A program made the position numbers and the translations under genes. From Thalassobius sp965218685 (GTDB taxonomy: Bacteria > Pseudomonadota > Alphaproteobacteria > Rhodobacterales > Rhodobacteraceae): a DNA stretch of 64,000 bases. Position 1 is the first letter of the stretch, and every line of letters starts with the position of its first letter. Positions 40,505 through 49,644 of this stretch are shown here, one piece after another. The stretch is taken from the NCBI RefSeq assembly GCF_965218685.1, contig NZ_OZ244657.1, positions 1,674,001-1,738,000 on the forward strand, written 5' to 3'. The notes under the pieces are model-generated. The model had not been told where the DNA came from. It was given only the letters and a program-made list of their open reading frames with translations, and did no database searches.

Positions 40505-42700
40505 GTGAGCCAGGCGGAATTCTATAGCGAGGGTACGCTGGTCGGCGTTCTGACCACGCAACCGATCGACAGGGTGCTGGACTACAAAGCACCCGAGGGC
40601 GGCTGCCTGCCCGGCGCATTCGTCGAGGTGCCTTTGGGCCCGCGCAAGGTGCTGGGTGTGGTCTGGGGGCCCGGCAAGGGGGATTATGACCGGTCCAAGA
40701 TCCGGTCAATCATGCGGGTGCTGGACGTGGCCCCCATGCGCGAGGAAATGCAGCTGTTCCTGCAACGCGCCGCCGACTACACACTGACGCCCATGTCCGC
40801 GATGCTGCGGTTGGCGACACGCGCGCCGGGGCTCAGCGATCCTCCGTCGATGCAAAAGGTGTACCGCGCAGGCGGGCGCGAACCGGACCGGATGACCGAC
40901 GCCCGCGGCCGGGTGCTGGACGTGCTGGATGAATATGGGGGGTTGGCCTTTACTTTGAAGGAACTGGCCGAACATGCGGGCGTGTCCACGGGCGTTGTGA
41001 AGGGGCTTGTCAAACAGGGCGCCGTCTTGGAAGAGGACCGCCCCCGCGATCTGCCCTTTCCACGAATGGACGCAGATCACGCCGGCAAAGAGCTGACGGG
41101 CGATCAGGCTGCTGCCGCTGATTCCCTGCGCGCCGCCATTCAGACCGATCAGTATGGCACCACTCTGCTGCGCGGTGTCACCGGATCGGGTAAAACCGAG
41201 GTGTACCTGGAGGCCGTCGCCGAATGTCTGCGCCGGGGCCGTCAGGCTTTGGTGCTGCTGCCGGAAATCGCGCTGACCGCTGAGTTCCTGACCCGCGTGC
41301 AGGCTCGGTTCGGCACTAAGCCTGCTGAATGGCATTCCGGCGTCACCATGACTGAACGCCGCCGCATCTGGAAAATGGTGGGGCAGGGGGGCGCTCAGGT
41401 GGTGATTGGCGCGCGGTCTGCCCTGTTCCTGCCCTATCAGAACCTTGGCCTGATCGTTGTGGATGAGGAACACGATACCTCGTACAAACAAGAAGACGGG
41501 GTGATGTATAACGCCCGCGACATGGCCGTGCTGCGCGCCAGTATCTGCGGTGCTCAGGTGGTGCTGGCCTCGGCCACGCCGTCGCTTGAAAGCTGGACCA
41601 ATGCCGAGGCCGGGAAATACCATAAACTGACCCTGACCAGCCGTTATGGTGCTGCGGTGATGCCCGATATGCGCGCGATTGACATGCGGGGGGAAAAGCT
41701 GCCCTCGGATCGCTGGATTTCTGGCTCCTTGCAGCGAGAGGTTCTGGCGCGGGTCGAAAAAGGTGAACAATCCCTGCTTTTCATTAACCGCCGGGGCTAT
41801 GCGCCGATTACGCTGTGCCGGGCTTGCGGGCATCAAATCGGCTGTGATCATTGCGACGCGCGGATGGTCGAGCACCGGTTCCTGAAACGTCTGGTCTGTC
41901 ACCAATGCGGCGAAAGCAAACCGATGCCCGAGGTTTGTCCCAGTTGCGAAGTTGAGGGGCGCCTGGCCCCTGTTGGCCCCGGTGTCGAACGCCTTAGCGA
42001 AGAGGCGCAGGCGCTATTCCCGGATGCGCGGGTGGTGACGCTCAGCTCGGACATGTTCGGGTCAGCCCGCGCGCTGAAGGCCCAGATTCAGGACATCGCC
42101 GAGGGCGCCGCCGACATCATCATCGGCACGCAGCTGGTCGCCAAGGGGCATAACTTTCCGCTGCTGACGCTGGTGGGGGTGATTGACGCCGATCTGGGTC
42201 TGCAAGGATCTGACTTACGTGCGGCCGAACGAACGTTCCAGTTGATGCGACAGGTGGCGGGCCGCGCGGGGCGCACAGAACGCAAGGGGCTGGCGCTTTT
42301 GCAGACCTATCAGCCCGAACACCCGGTGATCCGTGCGATCATTGCGGGGGACGAGGAAGGGTTCTGGCAGGCCGAGGCGGACGAGCGCCGCCTTGCCCAT
42401 GTCCCGCCTTTCGGGCGGATGGCGGGGATCATCCTGTCCTCGACCGATGTGCAGGACGTGTTCGATCTGGGTAATGAAATGGCGCGGCGCGACGGTCCGC
42501 TCAGGCAGATCGGAGCGCAGGTTTTCGGGCCCGCGCCCGCACCAATTGCGCGTGTCCGTGGCCGTCACCGTGTGCGGCTGCTGATCAAGGCCGACAAGGG
42601 CGCGCCTTTGCAAGGCGCGATTGCCCGTTGGCTGACCCAGTTCAAGCCGTCAAACCAGACCCGGATCAGCGTCGATATCGACCCGCAAAGCTTCTACTGA
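40505..42700 (+). CDS. priA: Primosomal replication helicase PriA
   Basis: 731 residues from GTG 40505 (MSQAEFYSEGTLVGVLT), chosen because it fits the usual 730-residue length and GGATGGAA lies just upstream; the open frame continues upstream over fsa and is not coding there. Walker A is GVTGSGKTEVYLEA, the DEEH box is VVDEEHDTSYKQ, and the Zn-binding cysteines are CRACGHQIGCDHC and VCHQCGES then CPSC. It restarts stalled forks by loading DnaB. Confidence 0.95.
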   Translation: MSQAEFYSEGTLVGVLTTQPIDRVLDYKAPEGGCLPGAFVEVPLGPRKVLGVVWGPGKGDYDRSKIRSIMRVLDVAPMREEMQLFLQRAADYTLTPMSAMLRLATRAPGLSDPPSMQKVYRAGGREPDRMTDARGRVLDVLDEYGGLAFTLKELAEHAGVSTGVVKGLVKQGAVLEEDRPRDLPFPRMDADHAGKELTGDQAAAADSLRAAIQTDQYGTTLLRGVTGSGKTEVYLEAVAECLRRGRQALVLLPEIALTAEFLTRVQARFGTKPAEWHSGVTMTERRRIWKMVGQGGAQVVIGARSALFLPYQNLGLIVVDEEHDTSYKQEDGVMYNARDMAVLRASICGAQVVLASATPSLESWTNAEAGKYHKLTLTSRYGAAVMPDMRAIDMRGEKLPSDRWISGSLQREVLARVEKGEQSLLFINRRGYAPITLCRACGHQIGCDHCDARMVEHRFLKRLVCHQCGESKPMPEVCPSCEVEGRLAPVGPGVERLSEEAQALFPDARVVTLSSDMFGSARALKAQIQDIAEGAADIIIGTQLVAKGHNFPLLTLVGVIDADLGLQGSDLRAAERTFQLMRQVAGRAGRTERKGLALLQTYQPEHPVIRAIIAGDEEGFWQAEADERRLAHVPPFGRMAGIILSSTDVQDVFDLGNEMARRDGPLRQIGAQVFGPAPAPIARVRGRHRVRLLIKADKGAPLQGAIARWLTQFKPSNQTRISVDIDPQSFY

Positions 42701-42702
42701 CG

Positions 42703-43770
42703 CTATTCCGCGGCTGAGCGGCGCAGCGCCGGTTGATCCAGCAACAGGTCGGTGGCCATCGCGCCGATCCACATGCAGAACAGCGCCAGCCATGCCGTCC
42801 CTGCAAAGACCGACCCACCGGTGACGCCCGCCCCGATGGCGCAGCCGCCAGCCAGCATTGCGCCGAACCCCATCAGCACGGCCCCTGTCATGGATCGGCG
42901 CATCATGGATTCGTCGGAAAAGCCCTGGAACTTGAACTCGCCCTTCAAAAAGGATGACACGAACGAGCCGATCACCACGCCGGGCACCAGCCCGACCGAG
43001 AATTGCAGAACCTCGTTCCGATCCAGAAAGAACATCAACGTATGAGCGGACGGCCCCGAGAAGGTGACGCTTTCGACGGTGACCGGGTCAAAGGCGATCT
43101 GTGACAGCGCATAGGTGCTGACCCAGCCCACTGCCACTGCAAAGCCCACGCCCGCGCCAAAGAACAGGCGGCTGACGGTGATCTGGTTGCGCCACGACAG
43201 AACCAGCGCCAATACGGCGAACAAAAGCCCAATGGCCAGCCCGCCCCACTCGGGCAGGCCGATAAAGGCGATCAGGTCCAGGTTACGTCCGCCCGTCGTG
43301 ACCCACATCGAAGCGATGGAGTTGCGAAACTCCGACAGGATGCCGGACAGGCTCATTTGCGCAACCACAGCAAAGATCAGCCCCGACACGACCGAGCGCA
43401 GGTTTCCCGTGGCCGCCAGCACCAGCAGACGCCCCGAGCAGCCGCGCGCCAGCACCATGCCGACGCCGAACAACAGGCCTCCGATGATGGCGCCGGACCA
43501 GCTGCCGGGAATGGCCATCTGGCGGGCGTCAGCAGCGTTGAACAGGCCCAGCAGCTGCGCGGCCTGCACCCAGACGATCGCGGTGGAAATGGTCAGGAAC
43601 CACACCGCCACCTTGTCGCCCAACTGACCGCGGGCAAATTCCACCGTGGCCGCGCGCAGGCAAAATCGCGAGCGTTGGGCCGAGATACCAAAGATGATAC
43701 CGGTGATGACCCCCAGAAGGGCAGCGGTGGGGGCTTCTCCGATTTTTTCAACGATGGCCAGAATGTCCAT
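42703..43770 (-). CDS. YeeE/YedE (TsuA-like) transporter, probable thiosulfate or sulfur-compound importer
   Basis: 355 residues from ATG 43770 (MDILAIVEKIG); the upstream ATG at 43827 adds a polar leader. About nine to ten membrane segments. The three conserved Cys of the TsuA family are visible: SRFCLRAATV (Cys37), LARGCSGRLLV (Cys111) and AGGCAIGAGVTGG near residue 325, which in TsuA line the thiosulfate path. No tusA/TsuB-like partner gene is adjacent. Divergent from the MFS gene, with a 166-base gap between them. Confidence 0.85.
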   Translation of the reverse strand: MDILAIVEKIGEAPTAALLGVITGIIFGISAQRSRFCLRAATVEFARGQLGDKVAVWFLTISTAIVWVQAAQLLGLFNAADARQMAIPGSWSGAIIGGLLFGVGMVLARGCSGRLLVLAATGNLRSVVSGLIFAVVAQMSLSGILSEFRNSIASMWVTTGGRNLDLIAFIGLPEWGGLAIGLLFAVLALVLSWRNQITVSRLFFGAGVGFAVAVGWVSTYALSQIAFDPVTVESVTFSGPSAHTLMFFLDRNEVLQFSVGLVPGVVIGSFVSSFLKGEFKFQGFSDESMMRRSMTGAVLMGFGAMLAGGCAIGAGVTGGSVFAGTAWLALFCMWIGAMATDLLLDQPALRRSAAE

Positions 43771-43936
43771 GGGCGCGGTCCTCTTTGAATTTCGGGGGGT
43801 GGTGACATGAACATATTCAGATTTCATTGATTCAGATCATGCTGCGCACGATCCCGCCGATGTTTGCGCACACATGCACAGTGACGGTTCGTCACATACT
43901 CTCGCCAAACCGGAATTAGAGGCGTAAGGGGAATGC

Positions 43937-45169
43937 ATGTTACGCGTGATCCCTCTTGATCAGGCCCGCGAGATGCCGCTTTGGCGCCGCCCTGTGGCCC
44001 TGTTGTTCCTGATGGCTGCGGCCATGCCCGTGGCCTTTGCCACATGGTCGGCCCTGCTGAACAACTTCGTAATCGAGGTCGCAAGTTTTGATGGCGCGGA
44101 CATCGGCTGGCTGCATACGGTCCGCGAGATTCCCGGATTTTTCGCCATCGGCGTGATCGCCCTGATCATGTTCATCCGCGAGCAGGTATTGGGCGTCGTG
44201 GCGCTGATCCTGCTGGGGGTGGCAACGGCCGTAACCGCGTGGTTCCCTTCGCTGGGCGGGATTTTGACGATCACCATGCTCAGCTCGATCGGCTTTCATT
44301 ACTATGAGACTGTAAACCAGTCGCTGCAGCTGCAATGGCTGCCCAAGGACAGGGCGCCGCAGACGCTGGGGTGGTTGATGGCGGCAGGCTCGGCTGCGAC
44401 GCTTGTGGCCTATGTGCTGATTGTGCTTAGCTGGGAAAGCCTGGGCCTGACCTATAACCTGGTCTACATGCTGGCCGGGGGTGTCACGGCCGCGATTGCC
44501 CTGTTCTGTCTGCTGGCTTATCCGCAATTCGAGGCGCCAAACCCGCAAAAAAAGAAGTTCATCCTGCGCCAACGGTATTGGCTGTACTATGCGATGCAGT
44601 TCATGGCCGGTGCCCGCCGTCAGATTTTCGTGGTTTTCGCGGGCTTCATGATGGTTGAACGCTTCGGGTTTGACGTGCACGAGGTCACGGGCCTGTATCT
44701 GATCAACCTGGTGGCCAACATGGTTCTGGCCCCCGTTTTCGGAAAGGTTGTCGCGCGGTGGGGCGAACGGCGCGCGCTGGTGTTCGAATATGCCGGTCTG
44801 GTCACTGTGTTTGGCCTGTATGGCGGCATCTACTGGTTTGGGTGGGGGGTCGTTCTGGCCTCGGTCCTGTATGTTCTGGATCACATGTTCTTTGCGCTGG
44901 CCCTGGCGCTGAAAACCTATTTCCAGAAAATCGCTGATCCGGGCGATATCGCGCCAACGGCGGCCGTCGCCTTTACCATCAATCATATCGCGGCGGTGTT
45001 CCTGCCCGCGCTGCTGGGATATTTGTGGCTGGTCTCTCCGGGGGCGGTGTTTGGGCTGGCGGCGGCCATGGCGGCGGTGTCGCTGGGGCTGGCCCTGCTT
45101 ATCCCACGACATCCCGAACCGGGATACGAGACGATCTTTGCCCGCGGTCTGCCCGCGGCAGCGGAATAG
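43937..45169 (+). CDS. MFS transporter, substrate unknown
   Basis: 410 residues with about 12 membrane segments; TLGWLMAAGSAATLVAYVLI and HMFFALALALKTYFQKIADP are among the conserved-looking parts. The classical motif A between segments two and three is weak. Ribosome site AAGGGG precedes the ATG. Six bases separate it from the MATE gene, so the two transporters are probably co-transcribed. Substrate cannot be inferred. Confidence 0.8.
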   Translation: MLRVIPLDQAREMPLWRRPVALLFLMAAAMPVAFATWSALLNNFVIEVASFDGADIGWLHTVREIPGFFAIGVIALIMFIREQVLGVVALILLGVATAVTAWFPSLGGILTITMLSSIGFHYYETVNQSLQLQWLPKDRAPQTLGWLMAAGSAATLVAYVLIVLSWESLGLTYNLVYMLAGGVTAAIALFCLLAYPQFEAPNPQKKKFILRQRYWLYYAMQFMAGARRQIFVVFAGFMMVERFGFDVHEVTGLYLINLVANMVLAPVFGKVVARWGERRALVFEYAGLVTVFGLYGGIYWFGWGVVLASVLYVLDHMFFALALALKTYFQKIADPGDIAPTAAVAFTINHIAAVFLPALLGYLWLVSPGAVFGLAAAMAAVSLGLALLIPRHPEPGYETIFARGLPAAAE

Positions 45170-45175
45170 GACCCC

Positions 45176-46531
45176 ATGACTGGACAGGCGAAATTCACCA
45201 GTGGCTCGACCATGCGCCACGTCGTCGTCATGACGCTGTCGGGGTCTTTGGGCCTTAGCTTCATGTTCCTTGTGGATTTTCTGGCGCTGTTTTGGGTCAG
45301 CCAGTTGAAGGACGAGGCCCTTGTTGCCGCCATTGGTTTTGCCGGGACCATCCAGTTTTTCGTGATCTCGATATCTATCGGCATGATGATCGCCGCTGTT
45401 GCGCTGGTCAGCCGAGCCTTGGGGCAGGGGCGCAAACGCCGGGCCCGCAGGATCGCGACCACGGCCATGATTTACGGCGTCTCGGCGCAGGTTGTAATCT
45501 CGGTCATCGTGTTTTTCTTCCGCTTTCCGCTGCTGCAGCTGTCGGGTGCCGAGGGCGAGGTGCTTGAGGCCGGGGCCTCGTTCCTGGCAATCTCGCTGCC
45601 CTCGTTGCCGTTGATTGCGGCGGGGATGATGGCAGGGGCGATCCTGCGCTCGGTTGGGGACGCACTGCGCTCGATGTTGGTGACGACCTCGGCCGGGGTG
45701 TTTGCCATGGGGCTGGACCCGCTTTTCATCCTGTATTTCGGCTGGGGCATAGAAGGCGCGGCCGCCGCGATCGTGCTGTCCCGCGCGGCCATGGCAGTGT
45801 TCGGCTTTTACTGGCTGTTGAAAACCCACGACATCCTGGCCAAGCCCTCGCGGCCTGACCTGAGGCTGTATCTGGGCGCTTTTGCAGCCATCGCCATTCC
45901 GGGGATCGCCACGCAAATCTCGACACCGTTCGGCAACTGGATTCTCGTTCGCGCCATGGCCGAGCAAGGCGACAGTGCCGTGGCAGGTCTGGGTGTGGTG
46001 ATGCGCCTGACCATTCTGTCTTTTGGCGGCATCTTCGCGCTGTCAGGCGCGATCGGGGGCATTATCGGGCAGAACGCTGGAGCAGGCCTGAAAGATCGCG
46101 TGGCGCGTGCCTATGTCGACGCTCTGAAATTCTGCGCGCTTTATACAGTCATCATCTGGGTGGCGCTGGGCCTGTGTGCCGATTTAGTTGCGGACCTTTT
46201 TGGCCTAAGCGGCGAGGGCGCGGCCGTTGTGCGCACATTCTCGTATTACGCGGCGGGGACTTTTGTCTTTACCGGGGCGCTGTTCGTGGCCAATGCGGCC
46301 TTCAATAACCTGGGCAAGCCGTTCTGGGCGACCACGGTGAACTGGAGTCGGGACGGGCTGCTGATGGCCCCCCTGGCCTTTGTTCTGGGCGGCATGATGG
46401 GGGCCGCCGGAGTGATCCTGGCACAGGCGCTGGCCAATTCCATCGTGGGTATCGGCGCGGGTATTTGGGGCTGGCGCTATGTCCGGTCAGGTCGCGGGAT
46501 CGGGGCCCCTAGACGGCGCACGGCACCCTGA
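45176..46531 (+). CDS. MATE family efflux transporter
   Basis: 451 residues with 12 membrane segments in two homologous halves; LPSLPLIAAGMMAGAILRSVGD and FGGIFALSGAIGGIIGQNAGAG are MATE-type features. It would export cationic or drug-like compounds using Na+ or H+. It follows the MFS gene by six bases. Confidence 0.88.
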   Translation: MTGQAKFTSGSTMRHVVVMTLSGSLGLSFMFLVDFLALFWVSQLKDEALVAAIGFAGTIQFFVISISIGMMIAAVALVSRALGQGRKRRARRIATTAMIYGVSAQVVISVIVFFFRFPLLQLSGAEGEVLEAGASFLAISLPSLPLIAAGMMAGAILRSVGDALRSMLVTTSAGVFAMGLDPLFILYFGWGIEGAAAAIVLSRAAMAVFGFYWLLKTHDILAKPSRPDLRLYLGAFAAIAIPGIATQISTPFGNWILVRAMAEQGDSAVAGLGVVMRLTILSFGGIFALSGAIGGIIGQNAGAGLKDRVARAYVDALKFCALYTVIIWVALGLCADLVADLFGLSGEGAAVVRTFSYYAAGTFVFTGALFVANAAFNNLGKPFWATTVNWSRDGLLMAPLAFVLGGMMGAAGVILAQALANSIVGIGAGIWGWRYVRSGRGIGAPRRRTAP

Positions 46532-46594
46532 TTGCTTGACCCGGCGGGTTTTGGCGCTTAGGCGCAATGCAGCAGCCTTTGACCGGAGAGCCCA

Positions 46595-47461
46595 ATGCCA
46601 ACTTTCACCGCCCTGACCACCCTGATGGGAAAAGACCCTGCCCAGGCGCTTGGCCTGGCGATGGAGGAACTGATGCCTGAACCCACCGGCATCGGTGTGT
46701 TCGAGATCGAGGATGACTCGGGTCTGTGGGAGGTCGGCGGCTACTTCACCGAAGAACCGGATCAGGCCGGGCTGGCCCTGCTGGCGGCTGCCTATGGGGC
46801 CAAGCCCTTTACCGTGTCCGAACTGCCCGAAACCGATTGGGTCGCCAAGGTAAAGCGCGAACTGACGCCGGTGACAGCCGGCCGCTTCTTTGTTTATGGC
46901 AGCCACGACGCTGACAAGATCCCCGAGGGGTCTGAGGCGCTGTTGATCGAGGCCGCGATGGCCTTTGGCACCGGCCACCACGGCACCACGCAGGGCTGCC
47001 TGCGGGCGCTGGACCGGCTGGCCAATGACGGTGTGGTCTGTGAGAACGTGATCGACGTGGGCTGTGGCACCGCTGTTCTGGCCATGGCGGCTGCGCGTAT
47101 CTGGCCGAATCCGGCGCTGGCTAGCGACATTGATCAGGTCGCGGTGGACGTGGCCGAGGCAAACGTGCGCGTCAATGATATGGAAGGCCGTGTTCTCTGT
47201 CTTGAGGCTGCGGGCTTTGAAAACCCTGTGATCAAGGACAAGGCGCCGTTTGATCTGGTCTTTGCCAACATCCTTATGGCGCCGCTGATCGATCTTGCTC
47301 CGGACATGAACCGGTACATGGCCAAGGGTGGCTTTGCGATTCTCTCGGGGATTCTGAACGAACAAGCTGACGCAGTGGTCGATGTTTATGCACAAAATGG
47401 CATCAATCTTATTCATCGTGAGGAGATTGGTGAATGGACGACGCTAACGCTGCGCAAATGA
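46595..47461 (+). CDS. prmA: Ribosomal protein L11 methyltransferase PrmA
   Basis: 288 residues. The SAM-binding motif is NVIDVGCGTAVLAMAAARIW, and the catalytic motif is DLVFANILMAPLIDLAP. AFGTGHHGTTQGCL upstream is a PrmA hallmark. It trimethylates L11 amino groups. Confidence 0.95.
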   Translation: MPTFTALTTLMGKDPAQALGLAMEELMPEPTGIGVFEIEDDSGLWEVGGYFTEEPDQAGLALLAAAYGAKPFTVSELPETDWVAKVKRELTPVTAGRFFVYGSHDADKIPEGSEALLIEAAMAFGTGHHGTTQGCLRALDRLANDGVVCENVIDVGCGTAVLAMAAARIWPNPALASDIDQVAVDVAEANVRVNDMEGRVLCLEAAGFENPVIKDKAPFDLVFANILMAPLIDLAPDMNRYMAKGGFAILSGILNEQADAVVDVYAQNGINLIHREEIGEWTTLTLRK

Positions 47462-47572
47462 AGTCATTTCAAGGCTGAATTGCAGCAGGATTGAGGCCTT
47501 GGCCACATTCTTGCCACAATTCAAGGCTACAAAAAGAGCATGTTCTGGTGGGGGCCAGTACAGGAGGCTGCA

Positions 47573-47917
47573 ATGGCCGACAGCTTTAATGAATTCGATG
47601 ATCGGCTTGCCCGGATCAGCCATAATCGCAATCAAATGAAGCGCGGCTATGCTCTGACAGTGGACCGAGACGGTCTGATTGTTGCTCGTCCCAGATCCCG
47701 CCGCTCGGGTTTCCCGTTTAAAATGTTTATGATGTTCGTGGTCGGGTTCGTGGGCTTCAAGATTCTGTTGGTCGCCTTCCTGGGGCTCAGCACTTATGAA
47801 AATCGCGTTGCCAATCTGCAAAACGGCACTGCGGTCGAACAAGTTGGCGCGTGGTTTATGCAAGTTGATCCGGTAACGATTGAGCTGGCCGCCACGCTGC
47901 GCCCATACATCAGGTAA
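47573..47917 (+). CDS. Small single-pass membrane protein of unknown function
   Basis: 114 residues from ATG 47573 (MADSFNEFDDRLARIS) with ribosome site AGGAGG. The N-terminal half is polar and basic (RPRSRRSGFPFK), a single membrane segment spans MFMMFVVGFVGFKILLVAFL, and a periplasmic C-terminus follows. I do not recognise a named family. A hairpin follows at 47950. Confidence 0.75.
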   Translation: MADSFNEFDDRLARISHNRNQMKRGYALTVDRDGLIVARPRSRRSGFPFKMFMMFVVGFVGFKILLVAFLGLSTYENRVANLQNGTAVEQVGAWFMQVDPVTIELAATLRPYIR

Positions 47918-47949
47918 CGTACTCTCAAGTCTCTCACGTCCCTGAATGC

Positions 47950-47982
47950 AAACAGCCGCCCGTGATCATGGGGCGGCTGTTT
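47950..47982. terminator. Terminator-like hairpin between the small membrane protein and DUF1127
   Basis: A 12-base perfect stem, AAACAGCCGCCC / GGGCGGCTGTTT, with a nine-base loop. The T-runs are short (TTTACG) on the plus strand and TTTGC on the minus strand, so it can act for both convergent genes. Confidence 0.7.
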
Positions 47983-48018
47983 ACGTTGTTGCAGGGTCGG
48001 CAGGGTTATCTGGCATGA

Positions 48019-48225
48019 TTACCCGCGCGCGATCCGGTTGATATCCGAGCGCGACAGACCGATGTCATCCAGTTCGCGATCCGTCAGCTTCGACAGGGCG
48101 ATCCGGGTGGCGCGGCGCGAATTCCAAGTTTGCACTGCGTCGAAGACCGCGTTGATCGCGCGGGACAGGACATCGGCGATTGCGGTGGCCAGGACGCCAC
48201 CATTTGCATTGGTGTAGTAGACCAT
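48019..48225 (-). CDS. DUF1127 small protein
   Basis: 68 residues. The DUF1127 C-terminus is plain: TRIALSKLTDRELDDIGLSR followed by SDINRIARG. These small proteins are frequent in alphaproteobacteria; some bind RNA and affect phosphate, carbon or stress physiology. It is convergent with the small membrane protein gene and divergent from ruvC. The 232 bases between it and ruvC show no further gene. Confidence 0.9.
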   Translation of the reverse strand: MVYYTNANGGVLATAIADVLSRAINAVFDAVQTWNSRRATRIALSKLTDRELDDIGLSRSDINRIARG

Positions 48226-48457
48226 TTCTGGCTCCTATTTCTGGGTTGGTTTAGGGGAAGTGATGTTCCATGCCGCACATAAGCTGCAAAAATAAACGGC
48301 ACAAGCAGGAGAGTTTGCATAGTTCCTATGCGGTTTGTGCATGGCCTTTGGGGGTGCCAGCGGGGCTGCGAGCCTCACCCAGACGCAATCGGCTTGGCGT
48401 TTGTTCTCGTTTCGTGCTAATGCAGTTAAAAACCAAAACAGAGCAGGGAACAGGACA

Positions 48458-48961
48458 ATGCGGGTATTGGGAATCGACCCTGGCCTTCGCAACATGGGCT
48501 GGGGCGTGATCGAAGCTGACGGCAGCCGCCTGACCCATATTGCCAACGGGATTTGCCATTCTGTCGGGACCGAGTTGCCCGAACGGCTGCTGTCGCTGCA
48601 TGAGCAGCTGACCGACGTGTTCAACCGTTTTGCCCCCGATACGGCCGCGGTCGAACAGACCTTCGTGAACAAGGACGCTGTGGGCACCCTGAAGCTGGGC
48701 CAGGCCCGCGGGATCGCCTTGCTGGTGCCCGCGCAAGCCGGAATTCCAATCGGTGAATACGCGCCCAACAAGGTCAAGAAAACCGTGGTGGGTGTCGGGC
48801 ATGCGGCCAAGGTTCAGGTGGACCACATGGTGCGGATGCAGCTGCCAGGGGTCGAGATCAACGGCCCGGATGCGGCGGATGCTCTGGCTATTGCGATCTG
48901 TCACGCTCATTATGCCCGCGCGCCCGGTATGGCGCTGAAAGCGAAGGGAACCGCAGCATGA
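48458..48961 (+). CDS. ruvC: Holliday junction resolvase RuvC
   Basis: 167 residues from ATG 48458. The catalytic acidic residues are in MRVLGIDPGLRNMGWG (Asp7), AAVEQTFVN (Glu) and INGPDAADALAIAICH (Asp pair). Its stop overlaps the ruvA start (ATGA). Confidence 0.97.
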   Translation: MRVLGIDPGLRNMGWGVIEADGSRLTHIANGICHSVGTELPERLLSLHEQLTDVFNRFAPDTAAVEQTFVNKDAVGTLKLGQARGIALLVPAQAGIPIGEYAPNKVKKTVVGVGHAAKVQVDHMVRMQLPGVEINGPDAADALAIAICHAHYARAPGMALKAKGTAA

Positions 48962-49641
48962 TCGGAAAACTCACCGGCCGGATCGAATACCGAACCGACG
49001 ATCACGTGCTGATCGACGTGCGCGGTGTGGGCTACATCGTATATTGCTCGGACCGGACGTTGGCCGCGTTACCGGGCAATGGCGAAGTTGCCTCGGTCTA
49101 TACCGAGATGTTGGTGCGCGAAGACCTGATGCAGTTGTTCGGTTTCACGACCCTGCTTGAGAAAGAGTGGCACCGGCTGCTGATCTCGGTTCAGGGGATC
49201 GGGGCCAAGGCGTCGATGGCGATTTTGGGGACTCTGGGGGCCGAAGGCGTCGGCCGTGCGATCACCCTGGGTGATATTGCCGCGATCAAAGCGGCCAAGG
49301 GAATCGGTCCGAAAACCGCGCAACGTGTGGTGCACGAGCTGAAGGATAAGGCACCGGGTGTGATGGCCCTTGGTGGAACGCTGGCGCAGGCCACGGGCGA
49401 GGCGCCGGTTGCGGTGATCGACCCCGAACCTGAACCCACCCCTGCAAGGCCCGCTTCGAAACCTGCCCCGCAGCCCAGCTCGGCCGCGTCGCAATCGGAT
49501 GCTTTGTCGGCGCTGTCGAACCTGGGCTATGGCCCCTCCGAGGCCGCAACCGCCGTGGCCCAGGCCGCGCAGGACGACCCCGAGGCCGATACCGCGGCGC
49601 TGATCCGCGCCGCGCTGAAACACCTGGCGCCGAAAGGGTAA
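48958..49641 (+). CDS. ruvA: Holliday junction DNA helicase subunit RuvA
   Basis: 227 residues. N-terminal OB domain (MIGKLTGRIEYRTDDHVLID), helix-hairpin-helix modules (LISVQGIGAKASMAILG and AAKGIGPKTAQRVVHELK), a Pro/Ala linker, and the C-terminal UBA-like domain III (DALSALSNLGYGPSEAATAV) that contacts RuvB. Confidence 0.97.
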   Translation: MIGKLTGRIEYRTDDHVLIDVRGVGYIVYCSDRTLAALPGNGEVASVYTEMLVREDLMQLFGFTTLLEKEWHRLLISVQGIGAKASMAILGTLGAEGVGRAITLGDIAAIKAAKGIGPKTAQRVVHELKDKAPGVMALGGTLAQATGEAPVAVIDPEPEPTPARPASKPAPQPSSAASQSDALSALSNLGYGPSEAATAVAQAAQDDPEADTAALIRAALKHLAPKG

Positions 49642-49644
49642 CCC

